From: Pseudomonadota bacterium
Lineage (GTDB): Bacteria > Desulfobacterota > DSM-4660 > Desulfatiglandales > B25-G16
DNA: 39,658 bases
Direction of reading: 5' to 3'
NCBI GenBank assembly: GCA_030603345.1
Contig: JAUVXZ010000005.1
Location: 1 to 39,658, forward strand
The notes beneath the pieces are model-generated. The model was not told the DNA's origin, made no database searches, and worked only from the letters and a program-made list of their open reading frames with translations. Below are positions 1 through 9,217 of this stretch, in pieces; the stretch's first letter is position 1, and every line of letters begins with the position of its first letter. The position numbers and the translations under genes are program-made.

Positions 1-1548
1 TTTGATGGCTCTGCCGGGAAACCGGCGTATGTTGCCTATGAGGGCAAGATCTACGATGTTAGTGACAGCCCGAAATGGAAAGACGGCAGGCACTTTGGCA
101 AACATGCCGCCGGCTCAGACCTCACCCAAGCTCTCGCAGGAGCGCCTCATGGTCCAGAGGTCTTAGAAAGGGTTAGGTCTGTGGTTGAAATCTCTGAAAC
201 ACAGGATTCGACACCTAAACCGACCTCTGCCCGCAAGATCTTCATCGTTATGGCATATGCCAACCTGGTCATTATCTTCCTCATACTTGCCTGTATCAGT
301 GTGTGGCGCTGGGGTTTTCCGGTGAGATTAATCCCCGAAAGGAATCCCGCTGTCATTGCAGGCGCCACGTGTATCGAATGTCATAAGGCCGAAACACCGG
401 GTATTTACCATGGCTGGGCTCAGAGCGTTCATGCCAAGGTCGGGGTTCAATGTTATACCTGCCACAAACCTGATCGTAAAAAACCCTTTTTCAGTGGAGC
501 CCACCTGAAATACGATGCTACCGAGATATCACCTGTTGTCACGCCAAAGACCTGCGCTGGCTGCCATCCGAAGGAAGTCGCTCAGTATAACAAGAGCAAA
601 CACGCCCATACCCTGGAGATCATATGGAAGGTGGATAAATGGTTACAAGATAACATGAACAATGCCATAGAGCGTGCGACCGGATGCTACGCGTGCCATG
701 GCACCGTAGTGGAGATTTTAGATGGTCGTCCGGTACCTGGCACCTGGCCCAACGTTGGTGTAGGCAGGAAAAATCCCGATGGAACCCTCGGCAGTTGTAG
801 TAGTTGTCATACCCGGCATAGATTCTCCGTGGTAGAGGCCAGAAAACCTGAGGCCTGCGACCAGTGCCACCTCGGTCCGGATCACCCTCAGATAGAGATC
901 TACAACGAATCCAAGCACGGTACTATCTACCACGCCGAAGCTGATGAGTGGAACTGGTCTCCTGATGATGGCCGCTGGAAGGCAGGACGGGATTTCAGGG
1001 CCCCAACATGCGCTGTCTGTCATATGTCGGCCACTGGCAATGTTCCTGGAACCCATGACGTTACTCAGAGGCTTTCATGGGAAACCCAGGCTCCCTTAAC
1101 AGTCAGGCCCAGTGAGTTCAAACCGTTCCCCGCTGAAACAGACTGGAAGGTAGAACGGGCAAAGATGAAGAAAATTTGCCTCCAGTGCCATTCCCGGGCG
1201 TGGACCGATGATCACTTCTCAAATCTGGATCGTGTAGTCTTCAACTACAATGAGATCTACTTTAAGCCGGTCAAAACGCTGATCGATTCCCTATATGAGC
1301 ACGGGTTGCTTTCAAGGCAGGACTATTTTGATGAAGATCTCGAATGGGAATTCTATGAACTCTGGCACCACGAGGGTCGTCGTGCTCGAATGGGTGCTGC
1401 CATGATGGCCCCTGATTACACCTGGTGGCACGGGTTTTACGAACTAAAACACCGTTTCAATCACATCTTCAAAGCCGCTACTGACTTGAGAGAGAAAGGC
1501 AAAGGACATATCCATAAAAGATTTCCGGGGAAATATGAAAAGGAATAG
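1..1548 (+). CDS. Cytochrome b5-like domain + TM + octaheme HAO-like cytochrome c (5' partial; ORF open from base 1)
   Basis: Frame 1 is open from base 1 (FDGSAGKPAYVAYEGKIYDVSDSPKWKDGRHFGKHAAGSDLTQALAGAPHGPEVLERV..., cyt b5-like), then a TM helix (IFIVMAYANLVIIFLILACISVW), then eight CxxCH motifs (CIECH, CYTCH, CAGCH, CYACH, CSSCH, CDQCH, CAVCH, CLQCH) and an HAO-family-like C-terminus (EGRRARMGAAMMAPDYTWWHGFYELKHRF). The track start at 181 is too short. Confidence 0.9.
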   Translation, partial: FDGSAGKPAYVAYEGKIYDVSDSPKWKDGRHFGKHAAGSDLTQALAGAPHGPEVLERVRSVVEISETQDSTPKPTSARKIFIVMAYANLVIIFLILACISVWRWGFPVRLIPERNPAVIAGATCIECHKAETPGIYHGWAQSVHAKVGVQCYTCHKPDRKKPFFSGAHLKYDATEISPVVTPKTCAGCHPKEVAQYNKSKHAHTLEIIWKVDKWLQDNMNNAIERATGCYACHGTVVEILDGRPVPGTWPNVGVGRKNPDGTLGSCSSCHTRHRFSVVEARKPEACDQCHLGPDHPQIEIYNESKHGTIYHAEADEWNWSPDDGRWKAGRDFRAPTCAVCHMSATGNVPGTHDVTQRLSWETQAPLTVRPSEFKPFPAETDWKVERAKMKKICLQCHSRAWTDDHFSNLDRVVFNYNEIYFKPVKTLIDSLYEHGLLSRQDYFDEDLEWEFYELWHHEGRRARMGAAMMAPDYTWWHGFYELKHRFNHIFKAATDLREKGKGHIHKRFPGKYEKE

Positions 1549-1678
1549 ATCTCTCTTTTTTTCCACCCGTCTCTGAAAACTTCGATCTAACAAAAGTGGA
1601 GCTCATCTCATCAGAAGATGGGAGCTTTTGTCGTGATGCCTATCAACTTACCGGAAAATCTCCTGTGGCAAGACGCTC

Positions 1679-2602
1679 TCAGCATCCAATCGGCTTCCAT
1701 ACACCTTCATGATACCATACCCGGGAAAAGGGTGCTCCGACTGGGAGGACGGACTCTGAAAGTGTGTTGGGGTCGATTTCAAATTCCAGATGACGCATCG
1801 GATCCCATGGCTGGAGGATTACTGATCCCTCGGATAGGGGAATCAGACGAGGGAGGCGCGCCTCACCCCACGAGCGCGATTGGGCTTCCTTTTTCAAATC
1901 CTTTATGTCTGAATAGTGCAAAAGTTCCTGAAGGGTAATAAGGGCCGGTGGACTTAGGGGGATCTCACCTCGAAGGTTGCCGGCAAGCCCGTTTTCAGGG
2001 CTGATCCAAATCCCCTGTGTGGTTTCACGGGTGTCCGAAACGCATTCCTGTCCCTGGGGCATAAAAGTCATAAAGAATCGGGTATCGAAGCGGTACGGCA
2101 TAAGTTCAGGGGTGATCCAGTGTGCCCACCGTGCGAGCATAGTAAACGCTAGGGTCCACCCTTCAGACACCACCAACTCCTGGGCCCAGTCCTTGTGAAG
2201 CCCAGTGGTGCTCATACGCCGCTCACACACCCGGTCCAGATCACCCTTGGTCTGCTTACTCCTGTAGGCCAAAAGGACTCCGGCCTCCTCAAAGATCTCG
2301 CGGATGACTGCAACGCCAAAGGCGAAGACCTCTTCCTCGCTCAGTCCTCCACCAAGTCGTCGGGAAACCTCCTTGGGATCCATGTCCACATGTGCCTCCC
2401 ACAGCTCAGCATTCCCGTCTCCGGGGTCTACGGTGCCTCCAGGAAAGACGTAATTGCCGGGGAAAGAGCCACTTCCACCACTCCGCTTAAGGAGAAAGAC
2501 CTGGAGCTCCCCACCCTCCTCCCGTATCAGGATAACGGTGGAGGCTCTCCTCGGTTCCGTTGGCCTGTTACTGTCTTTTTTCATGGTTACGCAGACTACC
2601 AC
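1679..2602 (-). CDS. Nudix hydrolase family protein (NUDT19-like, insertion in Nudix box)
   Basis: FPGGTVDPGDGN...AVIREIFEEAGVLL; ~30-residue insertion between the GG and REIFEEAGV parts of the Nudix box. Confidence 0.85.
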   Translation of the reverse strand: MVVCVTMKKDSNRPTEPRRASTVILIREEGGELQVFLLKRSGGSGSFPGNYVFPGGTVDPGDGNAELWEAHVDMDPKEVSRRLGGGLSEEEVFAFGVAVIREIFEEAGVLLAYRSKQTKGDLDRVCERRMSTTGLHKDWAQELVVSEGWTLAFTMLARWAHWITPELMPYRFDTRFFMTFMPQGQECVSDTRETTQGIWISPENGLAGNLRGEIPLSPPALITLQELLHYSDIKDLKKEAQSRSWGEARLPRLIPLSEGSVILQPWDPMRHLEFEIDPNTLSESVLPVGAPFSRVWYHEGVWKPIGC

Positions 2603-2715
2603 AGCCGGGTTCCAATCGCAAGCTTGTGCTCTTACAAATACCTCGCCTCACCCCTTGACATTTGCTATGATACCACCTCACACGACCATAACCTGAGACC
2701 ACTGAGGCGCCACCC

Positions 2716-3693
2716 GTGAATGCACCAGCTTTGGACAGAGATCACAGCAGACCGCTACTATCTCTGATTGCTCTCTTCGTTACCATAGCACTCATGATCA
2801 CCCTATACCGTGCCGGAATAACGAGCGCCGCCACGAAGCCTCTGGCCTTTTCCCCAGGTGAAAAGCTCACGTTCCAGGTCCGGTGGAGCTTTATTCCAGC
2901 TGGAGAGGCCGTTCTCCAGGTGCGCCCCATAGAAACCATAGATGGTGTGAGGGCCTATCACTTTGTGATGACGGCACGAACCTATCCCCTCATCGATCTC
3001 TTTTACAAGGTCCGCGACCGAATCGATTCCTATACTGATTCCCAGATGACCCACACCCTGCTCTATAAGAAGCAGAACAGGGGGAGAACCACCAGAGACA
3101 TAGTGGTGACCTTTAACTGGGAAAAACAAGAGGCCCAGTATTCTAACAACGGACAAAAGGCATCACCCATCTCCCTGGTGCCAGGTTCTTTTGACCCCCT
3201 GTCCATTTTTTATGCCTTTCGCCGCTATGACCTCGCCGAAAACTTGGTGATCCAAGCCCCCGTTGCCGATGGAAAAAAGTGTGTCATGGGCAAGGCAACG
3301 GTGATCAAACGAGAAACCATTACCGTGGTCAGTGGAACCTACGATACCTATCTCGTGGAGCCTGACCTCAAGCATATCGGCGGGGTATTCCAGAAAAGCC
3401 CCCATGCGAAACTAAAGATATGGGTCACGGCAGATAGCAGACGCATTCCCGTTAAAGTTAAGAGTAAGGTAGTGGTGGGCAGTTTTGTAGCAGAGCTTAT
3501 TAAACGTAGACAGAGTAAGGAAGAGGGTAGCCGTTCACGGGTTCAAAGGTTCAATGGTTCAAAGTTCACTAAAAGCCCGCCTGCCATCCCTGCTCGCCAT
3601 AAGTCTGGCGGGCTGGCCTACAAGCAAGGTCAACGAAAGAAAGATAACCCTGAATCCCGATTTCATCGGGAAACCGTGAACCCTGAACTGTGA
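2716..3693 (+). CDS. DUF3108 domain-containing protein
   Basis: N-terminal signal/TM; FSPGEKLTFQVRWSFIPAGEAVLQV...YHFVMTARTYPLIDLFYKVRDRIDSYTD...; C-terminal ~60 aa encoded by a repeat-like sequence. Confidence 0.8.
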   Translation: MNAPALDRDHSRPLLSLIALFVTIALMITLYRAGITSAATKPLAFSPGEKLTFQVRWSFIPAGEAVLQVRPIETIDGVRAYHFVMTARTYPLIDLFYKVRDRIDSYTDSQMTHTLLYKKQNRGRTTRDIVVTFNWEKQEAQYSNNGQKASPISLVPGSFDPLSIFYAFRRYDLAENLVIQAPVADGKKCVMGKATVIKRETITVVSGTYDTYLVEPDLKHIGGVFQKSPHAKLKIWVTADSRRIPVKVKSKVVVGSFVAELIKRRQSKEEGSRSRVQRFNGSKFTKSPPAIPARHKSGGLAYKQGQRKKDNPESRFHRETVNPEL

Positions 3694-3697
3694 ACCC
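3533..3697. repeat. Inverted, MITE-like 'gttcac/ggttcaa' repeat element
   Basis: Left: gttcacgggttcaaaggttcaatggttcaaagttcac; right: gtgaaccctgaactgtgaaccc (inverted relation); internal agcccgcc...ggcgggct and tcccgatttcatcggga palindromes. Confidence 0.6.
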
Positions 3698-3781
3698 TTA
3701 CGGAAGAGGTGAGTATCGAGACACAGTAGTAAGGGAACAGGGATAGTGAGGACAAAATAGAGTTGTCTTAGAGGAGTAACC

Positions 3782-5185
3782 ATGCACGTAACCAAGGATA
3801 TTGCTGACTTCGCTGCTAGAACAGATTATGAGGATCTACCTTTATTCGTAGTACAAGAAACCAAGAGGCTCTTTCTCGATACTGTGGGGTGCGCCATCGG
3901 TGGTCTCAGCACACAGAAGGGGAAAACTGCCATACACCTGGCGCATTCACTCGGGGGCCCAGCAGAGGCAACCATCCTGGGAACAGGCGATAAGGTATCA
4001 GGCGCCTCATCTGCTTTTGCTGCAGGCGAACTGATAAATGCCTTGGATTACGAGGCACTCCTTTCCCCGCCCGACCACGCTACCCCTTATGTACTGCCAG
4101 CTCCATTAGCCATTGGAGAAACAAAGAGGGTCTCAGGAAAGGAGTTAATCATCGCTACAGCTGTGGCTCATGAGCTGGCAACACGAATAGGCTCCAGTCT
4201 GATCTTTGGCCGCCGGTTCGCAGTCGAACTGCCAGAAAGAGGGGTGGTAATGTCTCTCCCTACACCTGGATATGGCCTCTGTTCCTTTGCCGGAGCAGCG
4301 GCTGGGGGCAGGCTGCTCGGTTTGTCTGCAGACCAAATTGCTCATGCCATGGGTATAGCAGGCTATGTTGCCCCTGTTCCCATGCTCACGAAATTCGCCA
4401 CGACTGTTCCTGTATCCATGGGAAAATATCTCTCGGCAGGATTCTTGTCACAGGCACAGGTGCTCGCAATCCTCTCTGCGGACATGGGTTACACTGGAGA
4501 TACCCAGGTTCTGGACAGTGACTATGGCTTCTGGAGGGCCTTTGGCTGCGATGGATGGAAGCCTGAGTATATTACAGAAGGATTGGGTCAGGTCTGGCAT
4601 TTCCCTGAGAGGATATTTTATAAGACCTTCCCCTGTTGTGGTGCTATGCAGAACACCCTTGCCCATTTCCACAGCATCATCGCCCAGTATGACCTAAACC
4701 CTGATGATATAACAGAGGTAATAGTGAAACTCAATCTCCTGGCCGAACTCCCTGCATGGCAAACCACTCAGATAGAGACTCACGTCGGCCTTCAGTTCAG
4801 TGTCCCTTACATTTTCTCCATTGCAGCTCACCGCATTGAAATAGGCCCGTCTTGGCAGACGCCGGAGATTTTCACACACCAGGGCATCGCTGAATTTACC
4901 AGCAAAGTTAAAGTCATTACAGATCTCGACGATGAGGCCCGCCAAAGGCCTGATGTTGAGGTAGTAACCGGTACAGGCCCAGCCAAAAAAACCTACTCAA
5001 AGAAGGGGCTTGCACTCGGTCATCAAATGACCGATACAGAGCTTGTAGAAAAATTTGAAAGAAACACCCGTTCAATCCTTGACCAAGACCAAATACAAGA
5101 AGCCATTACGGTCATCCAGACCTTGGAGGATTGTAACGATATCACACAGCTCTTTGCCTGCATTTCACCTGCCAAACCCGGATAA
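3782..5185 (+). CDS. MmgE/PrpD family protein
   Basis: MmgE/PrpD-like N-terminus (VVQETKRLFLDTVGCAIGG), ALDYEALLSPPDHATPYVLPAPLAIGE, YKTFPCCGAMQNTLAHFHSI. Confidence 0.9.
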   Translation: MHVTKDIADFAARTDYEDLPLFVVQETKRLFLDTVGCAIGGLSTQKGKTAIHLAHSLGGPAEATILGTGDKVSGASSAFAAGELINALDYEALLSPPDHATPYVLPAPLAIGETKRVSGKELIIATAVAHELATRIGSSLIFGRRFAVELPERGVVMSLPTPGYGLCSFAGAAAGGRLLGLSADQIAHAMGIAGYVAPVPMLTKFATTVPVSMGKYLSAGFLSQAQVLAILSADMGYTGDTQVLDSDYGFWRAFGCDGWKPEYITEGLGQVWHFPERIFYKTFPCCGAMQNTLAHFHSIIAQYDLNPDDITEVIVKLNLLAELPAWQTTQIETHVGLQFSVPYIFSIAAHRIEIGPSWQTPEIFTHQGIAEFTSKVKVITDLDDEARQRPDVEVVTGTGPAKKTYSKKGLALGHQMTDTELVEKFERNTRSILDQDQIQEAITVIQTLEDCNDITQLFACISPAKPG

Positions 5186-5515
5186 ACCGGAAATCCCTGG
5201 CCTAGACCCCTGGCCCAGGCCGGCTAATAACATGACCGGGTATCCCCAGCGATCCCCGAGGGGGGCAAAGAACAATCCCGATATGCCGGTAATCTGATTC
5301 GCCGCAATCAGCCGAGTGACAGCTGTCAAGGGTACTCCCAGACCCCGACTCAGCGCCGGGGCAAACGGATATGGGAAGCGGCGTGCAGTACTGAGAAACA
5401 GCCAGCTCAAAGTGGCCACCCCGATCTGCCAGATCAGGCATGAATTTACCTTAGCCGCTGCAATATCCCTTGGTTGCTTGGACGTAAGAATTCCCCACTG
5501 CCTTGCGTTTCAGCC
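5165..5515 (-). pseudogene. MFS transporter N-terminal remnant
   Basis: CLIWQIGVATLSWLFLSTARRFPYPFAPALSRGLGVPLTAVTRLIAANQITGISGLFFAPLGDRWGYPVMLLAGLG resembles MFS TM1-TM3; no ATG start upstream in frame and truncated after ~100 residues. Confidence 0.65.
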
Positions 5516-5828
5516 TTTCGAAACGCCCTGCAAAAGAAGATAAATTGATGGTAAAAACTATCTTTTTGAAGGGGGGATAATAAGAAGAACACGGTTGTGT
5601 GTCAAGTACACAGCCCAATCATGATGTTCCAATAAAGCAGACTGCACCAAGCCTTTTACGAGAACGTTTCCGGCATCAATCCGAATTCTATTTTATACCC
5701 GTTCTCAGCAAGGGCTTATCGAGCATATGAGAGGAGATGCATGAGGTTCATAAGCCTCTACCCTGACGCTCGGCAATGACTAACATACCCGTTTTCTAGA
5801 CAGCAGATACGACCAAACAGAAAACCAT

Positions 5829-5853
5829 GGGCCCACCTTTACAAGGAGGGCCC
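5829..5853 (-). terminator. Hairpin downstream of small lipoprotein gene
   Basis: GGGCCCaCCTTtacAAGGaGGGCCC; on the minus strand followed by ATGGTTTTCTGTT. Confidence 0.55.
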
Positions 5854-5878
5854 TTCCATTTAGCGTTATCCAAAAAGA

Positions 5879-6100
5879 CTATTCCGCAGGGATATAAGGG
5901 GTCTCGATTCCCCACCAGCCTTGTTCCTGAGACTTTTTTGCGGTGTCTGCAGTGGGATTTTTGTATCCAAATAAACTGAATTTGAGGTGATCCCAATTTT
6001 TATACATGGAATCGTGCTGCCAGAACCCAGACTCTCTTGCTCCAGCTCCACACCCGTAAAGAAACAAAGCCATCAAAAGCAACAAAAATAACTTTTTCAT
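5879..6100 (-). CDS. Small putative lipoprotein
   Basis: MKKLFLLLLMALFLYGCGAG: signal peptide with lipobox LYGC; 73 aa. Confidence 0.65.
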   Translation of the reverse strand: MKKLFLLLLMALFLYGCGAGARESGFWQHDSMYKNWDHLKFSLFGYKNPTADTAKKSQEQGWWGIETPYIPAE

Positions 6101-6748
6101 CCTCTCATGCCTCCTTTTTGAATTTATTGAAAATTGAACATGATGCCCAAACCATGTTCAGGTTCACTCATGCCACCAATGCCATGAGCGCCACCCTCAG
6201 GAAGAGGACTTTGCCTATGGCCTTAACATCTATGGCATCTGCCTGAGTAATGCAAAAAATGACAAGATGGGAAAGGGGTCGTTCTGTTATTTCAATAGGC
6301 CTAAAGAGTGCTGATTTCAAGAAAAACTAACATTAAGGATCAGTATTGTCAAGTTTTCTGTGCAGAATCTCTGTCCTCCGATTTCTTTAAGAATCGGCAA
6401 ATTCATAGAGCAAGCAGTTGAGCATACGAGTGAGAAGTTTAACCCATAGCAACATTTCAGAAAAAATCGCATATCGCCAAAATGGACTACTTTTTTTTGG
6501 TTGGAATATGGCCCCTGGGAAAAACAAAAATCTCACTAAAGGCTCCGCGACTAGTTGCCGATACTTTAAGTATTCAGGGGTGGTACCCTTAGATTCCAGA
6601 TTCCATGCTGTCATAAGTCAAGAAAAGGTTCTTAGACCTTGGAAAAGCTCCAATGAAAGATGTGCCGAGATGAGTGAATGTCACACATGGGTTTCAACAA
6701 AGCAGGCACGCCTGATGATCATTTCGAAAAAAAAGAAAGAGAGAGAAA

Positions 6749-7411
6749 ATGAGTGACAACAGAAAAAGATTCCTTTCCGCTTTTGCCTGTCTCTGTTTTT
6801 TAATCACCGTATTTGGGTGCGCCTCACCAGCATACCGTACTCACTCAGAATTTGAGGTGAGGGTTACAAATATAGGAATACCGATACTTGTGCTTTCTGA
6901 TATCAAAATCTATGAGCTTTCGCCAGGTGGTGTAGTCGAGCTAAGAGATGACTGGGGTGTAATCGGCAAGCACAATCTCCTGAGTGCAATTTTAGCAAAC
7001 TTGCAGGATAAACACTACAACGTAAAGCCATTAATTACCGATAAGGGGATAGAGAAAGAGGTGGAAGAGATTCAAGCTCTTCACAAGGCTGTGAATAGGT
7101 CTATTCAGTTGCACACGTACGGTCCACAGCTATTTCCAGAGAAACTGAGAAATTTTGATTATTCCTTAGGTTCTATTGAAAGAATCCTAAAAAAATGCGA
7201 AGCAGATTCACTGATATTCGTTGATGCCCTTGGTTACATATCCACGAATAAGCCAGAGGCATCTGTAAGTGTCTGTGTTTCAGATTCATCCGGAACCATT
7301 GTCTGGTATTGTGTGAAGGGTTCTCTGGGTGAGTATGACCTTAGAGATCTTGAAAGCGCGACAGAACTCGTGAAAGATATTCTCTCTTGTTTCCCAGAGG
7401 TGACTGGATGA
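6749..7411 (+). CDS. Putative lipoprotein of unknown function
   Basis: Signal sequence with lipobox (ITVFGCAS); in a cluster with two further lipoprotein genes. Confidence 0.7.
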   Translation: MSDNRKRFLSAFACLCFLITVFGCASPAYRTHSEFEVRVTNIGIPILVLSDIKIYELSPGGVVELRDDWGVIGKHNLLSAILANLQDKHYNVKPLITDKGIEKEVEEIQALHKAVNRSIQLHTYGPQLFPEKLRNFDYSLGSIERILKKCEADSLIFVDALGYISTNKPEASVSVCVSDSSGTIVWYCVKGSLGEYDLRDLESATELVKDILSCFPEVTG

Positions 7412-8583
7412 GATACTTCTTCTTACTATTGATTTTATGCTCCCTGATAGCCGGTTGTTTAACCACCAGCCTTCCTCCGGTAACAGAAGATTTCGGGCTT
7501 GAGGATGATGAAAAAAGGCTGTGGCAACGGTCAAAGGAAGAGCAAAGAGTTTTAAACAACAGTGGGCTAGTATACCGAGATAATGAGATTGAAGATTATC
7601 TGAACAAAATCGCAGGAAACCTCCAGACACCTGAGATCCTGGCACGGATTCCCTTCAGAATAATAGTCATCAAGAATCCCTATTTGAATGCCTTTGCGTT
7701 TCCGAATGGTGTTATTTATATCCATACCGGAATCCTTGCACGAATGGATAATGAGGCTCAGCTTGCAACCCTTTTAGCTCATGAGATGACACATTGTACC
7801 CATAGGCATGCTCTAAGAGCTTTTCGGGATCGCAAAAACAAGGCCATCGATCTTGCCGCTGTTCAGGAAAGCCAAATTGGGTGTGATGGGGCCGTTGATC
7901 TATTAGCTCTTCTCGGTTCAACTGGTTGTATGGCTGCGGTGACTGGTTATTCCCGGGAGTTCGAGACTGAGGCCGATATGGTTGGTATTAGGTTGGTTTT
8001 ACAAGCTGGCTATGACCCGAATGAAGCGCCAAAGATTTTTGAACATCTAACAAAAGAGCTCGCGGAAGAAAAGTTAAGAGAGCCCTTCTTTTTCGGAACT
8101 CATCCAAAGCTTCAGGACCGAATTGAGAACTATAGAAATTTCCTTGATACCCGATATCAAGGAAAAAGGACAGGGACCAAAAACTCGGAAGTTTTCCTTA
8201 CAAAGCTCCATAAGGTAATACTGGACAATGCCTTTTTGGATCTAAAAGCAGGAAGGTTTTCCACTGCACAGAGAGGTGCCAAGAAATATCTGAAGACCAA
8301 ACCGAACGATCCCAGGGCGTATTATCTCTTAGGTGAAATTTCCAGGCAGAGGAAAAAACAAAATGATACAGATAGAGCGAAAGCCTACTATAAAAAGGCC
8401 CTTTCTATCGAACCATCCTATCCAGACCCACTCAGAGCGATAGGATTACTCTATTACAAAGAGGGGAAAAAGACCCTTGCAAAGAGATCTTTTGAGTCAT
8501 ACTTGTCCCTTTCACCACATGCACCAGATAGGGCATATATCAAGCAATATTTAGCACAATGCAACGAAAAAAAAGGATCATGA
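7408..8583 (+). CDS. M48 family metalloprotease lipoprotein with C-terminal TPR-like repeats
   Basis: MRYFFLLLILCSLIAGCLTTS lipobox; HEMTH zinc motif; E-F-E-T-E-A-D-M third ligand region; TPR-like C-terminus. Start ATG 7408 preferred over the track's 7387. Confidence 0.88.
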   Translation: MRYFFLLLILCSLIAGCLTTSLPPVTEDFGLEDDEKRLWQRSKEEQRVLNNSGLVYRDNEIEDYLNKIAGNLQTPEILARIPFRIIVIKNPYLNAFAFPNGVIYIHTGILARMDNEAQLATLLAHEMTHCTHRHALRAFRDRKNKAIDLAAVQESQIGCDGAVDLLALLGSTGCMAAVTGYSREFETEADMVGIRLVLQAGYDPNEAPKIFEHLTKELAEEKLREPFFFGTHPKLQDRIENYRNFLDTRYQGKRTGTKNSEVFLTKLHKVILDNAFLDLKAGRFSTAQRGAKKYLKTKPNDPRAYYLLGEISRQRKKQNDTDRAKAYYKKALSIEPSYPDPLRAIGLLYYKEGKKTLAKRSFESYLSLSPHAPDRAYIKQYLAQCNEKKGS

Positions 8584-9137
8584 AAAGGCTTCTTTTATTA
8601 CTCCTGTTACTATTACTTATCACTGCCTGCGCTCCCTGGATGCAAGGTAGAGGCTTATATGAGTCTCCAAAACATAGCTTTACTCTCGACATCCCACAAA
8701 AATGGATGAGATTGAATACCGATAAACATCTGCTCATAAGCAGGGATGGGCCTTTCTTACAGTATGTCCTCGTTCAAGAGCGTCATTTTGATCAACCCTT
8801 CAGGCACACAAAAAAGAGATTTCAGAGGGGAATGTTGCCTCAAGAGGCGGCAGAGGTCATCCTTGATGAAATCAGCTCTGACCGATCTGTCTTCAATTTT
8901 TCGGTGATCGAAAATACTCCTGCAACAGTAAACCGATATGAAGGGTTTAAGATCGTATTCAAATACAGAAATAAAGATGGCTTAGGGTTCAAAACCATCT
9001 ACTATGGCGTTATTATGGGGGAAAGGTTCTATAGCATACGCTACAACGCTGCTGAACGATATTACTTCGAAAAAGATCTACAAACCTTTGAAGGAGTGCT
9101 CAACACCTTTACCATAACCGGAGCCCACGCAGCGTGA
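8580..9137 (+). CDS. Putative lipoprotein
   Basis: MKRLLLLLLLLLLITACAPW lipobox; overlaps the stop of the M48 gene by 4 nt. Confidence 0.7.
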   Translation: MKRLLLLLLLLLLITACAPWMQGRGLYESPKHSFTLDIPQKWMRLNTDKHLLISRDGPFLQYVLVQERHFDQPFRHTKKRFQRGMLPQEAAEVILDEISSDRSVFNFSVIENTPATVNRYEGFKIVFKYRNKDGLGFKTIYYGVIMGERFYSIRYNAAERYYFEKDLQTFEGVLNTFTITGAHAA

Positions 9138-9217
9138 GAAGCGAAATAAACTCATATTGAAAGTGGTGAACATTAACTACTTCCCCCTTAAAAGCCCCAA
9201 ACAGCCAACTGCGGCAC

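Noticed and set aside
1618-2696. Plus-strand ORFs opposite the Nudix gene
   Set aside because: Shadow ORFs; the minus-strand Nudix protein explains the region.
6387-6756. Overlapping ORFs on both strands (6387-6614 minus, 6418-6756 plus)
   Set aside because: No recognisable domain, low complexity ends, no clear RBS; probably non-coding or degraded.
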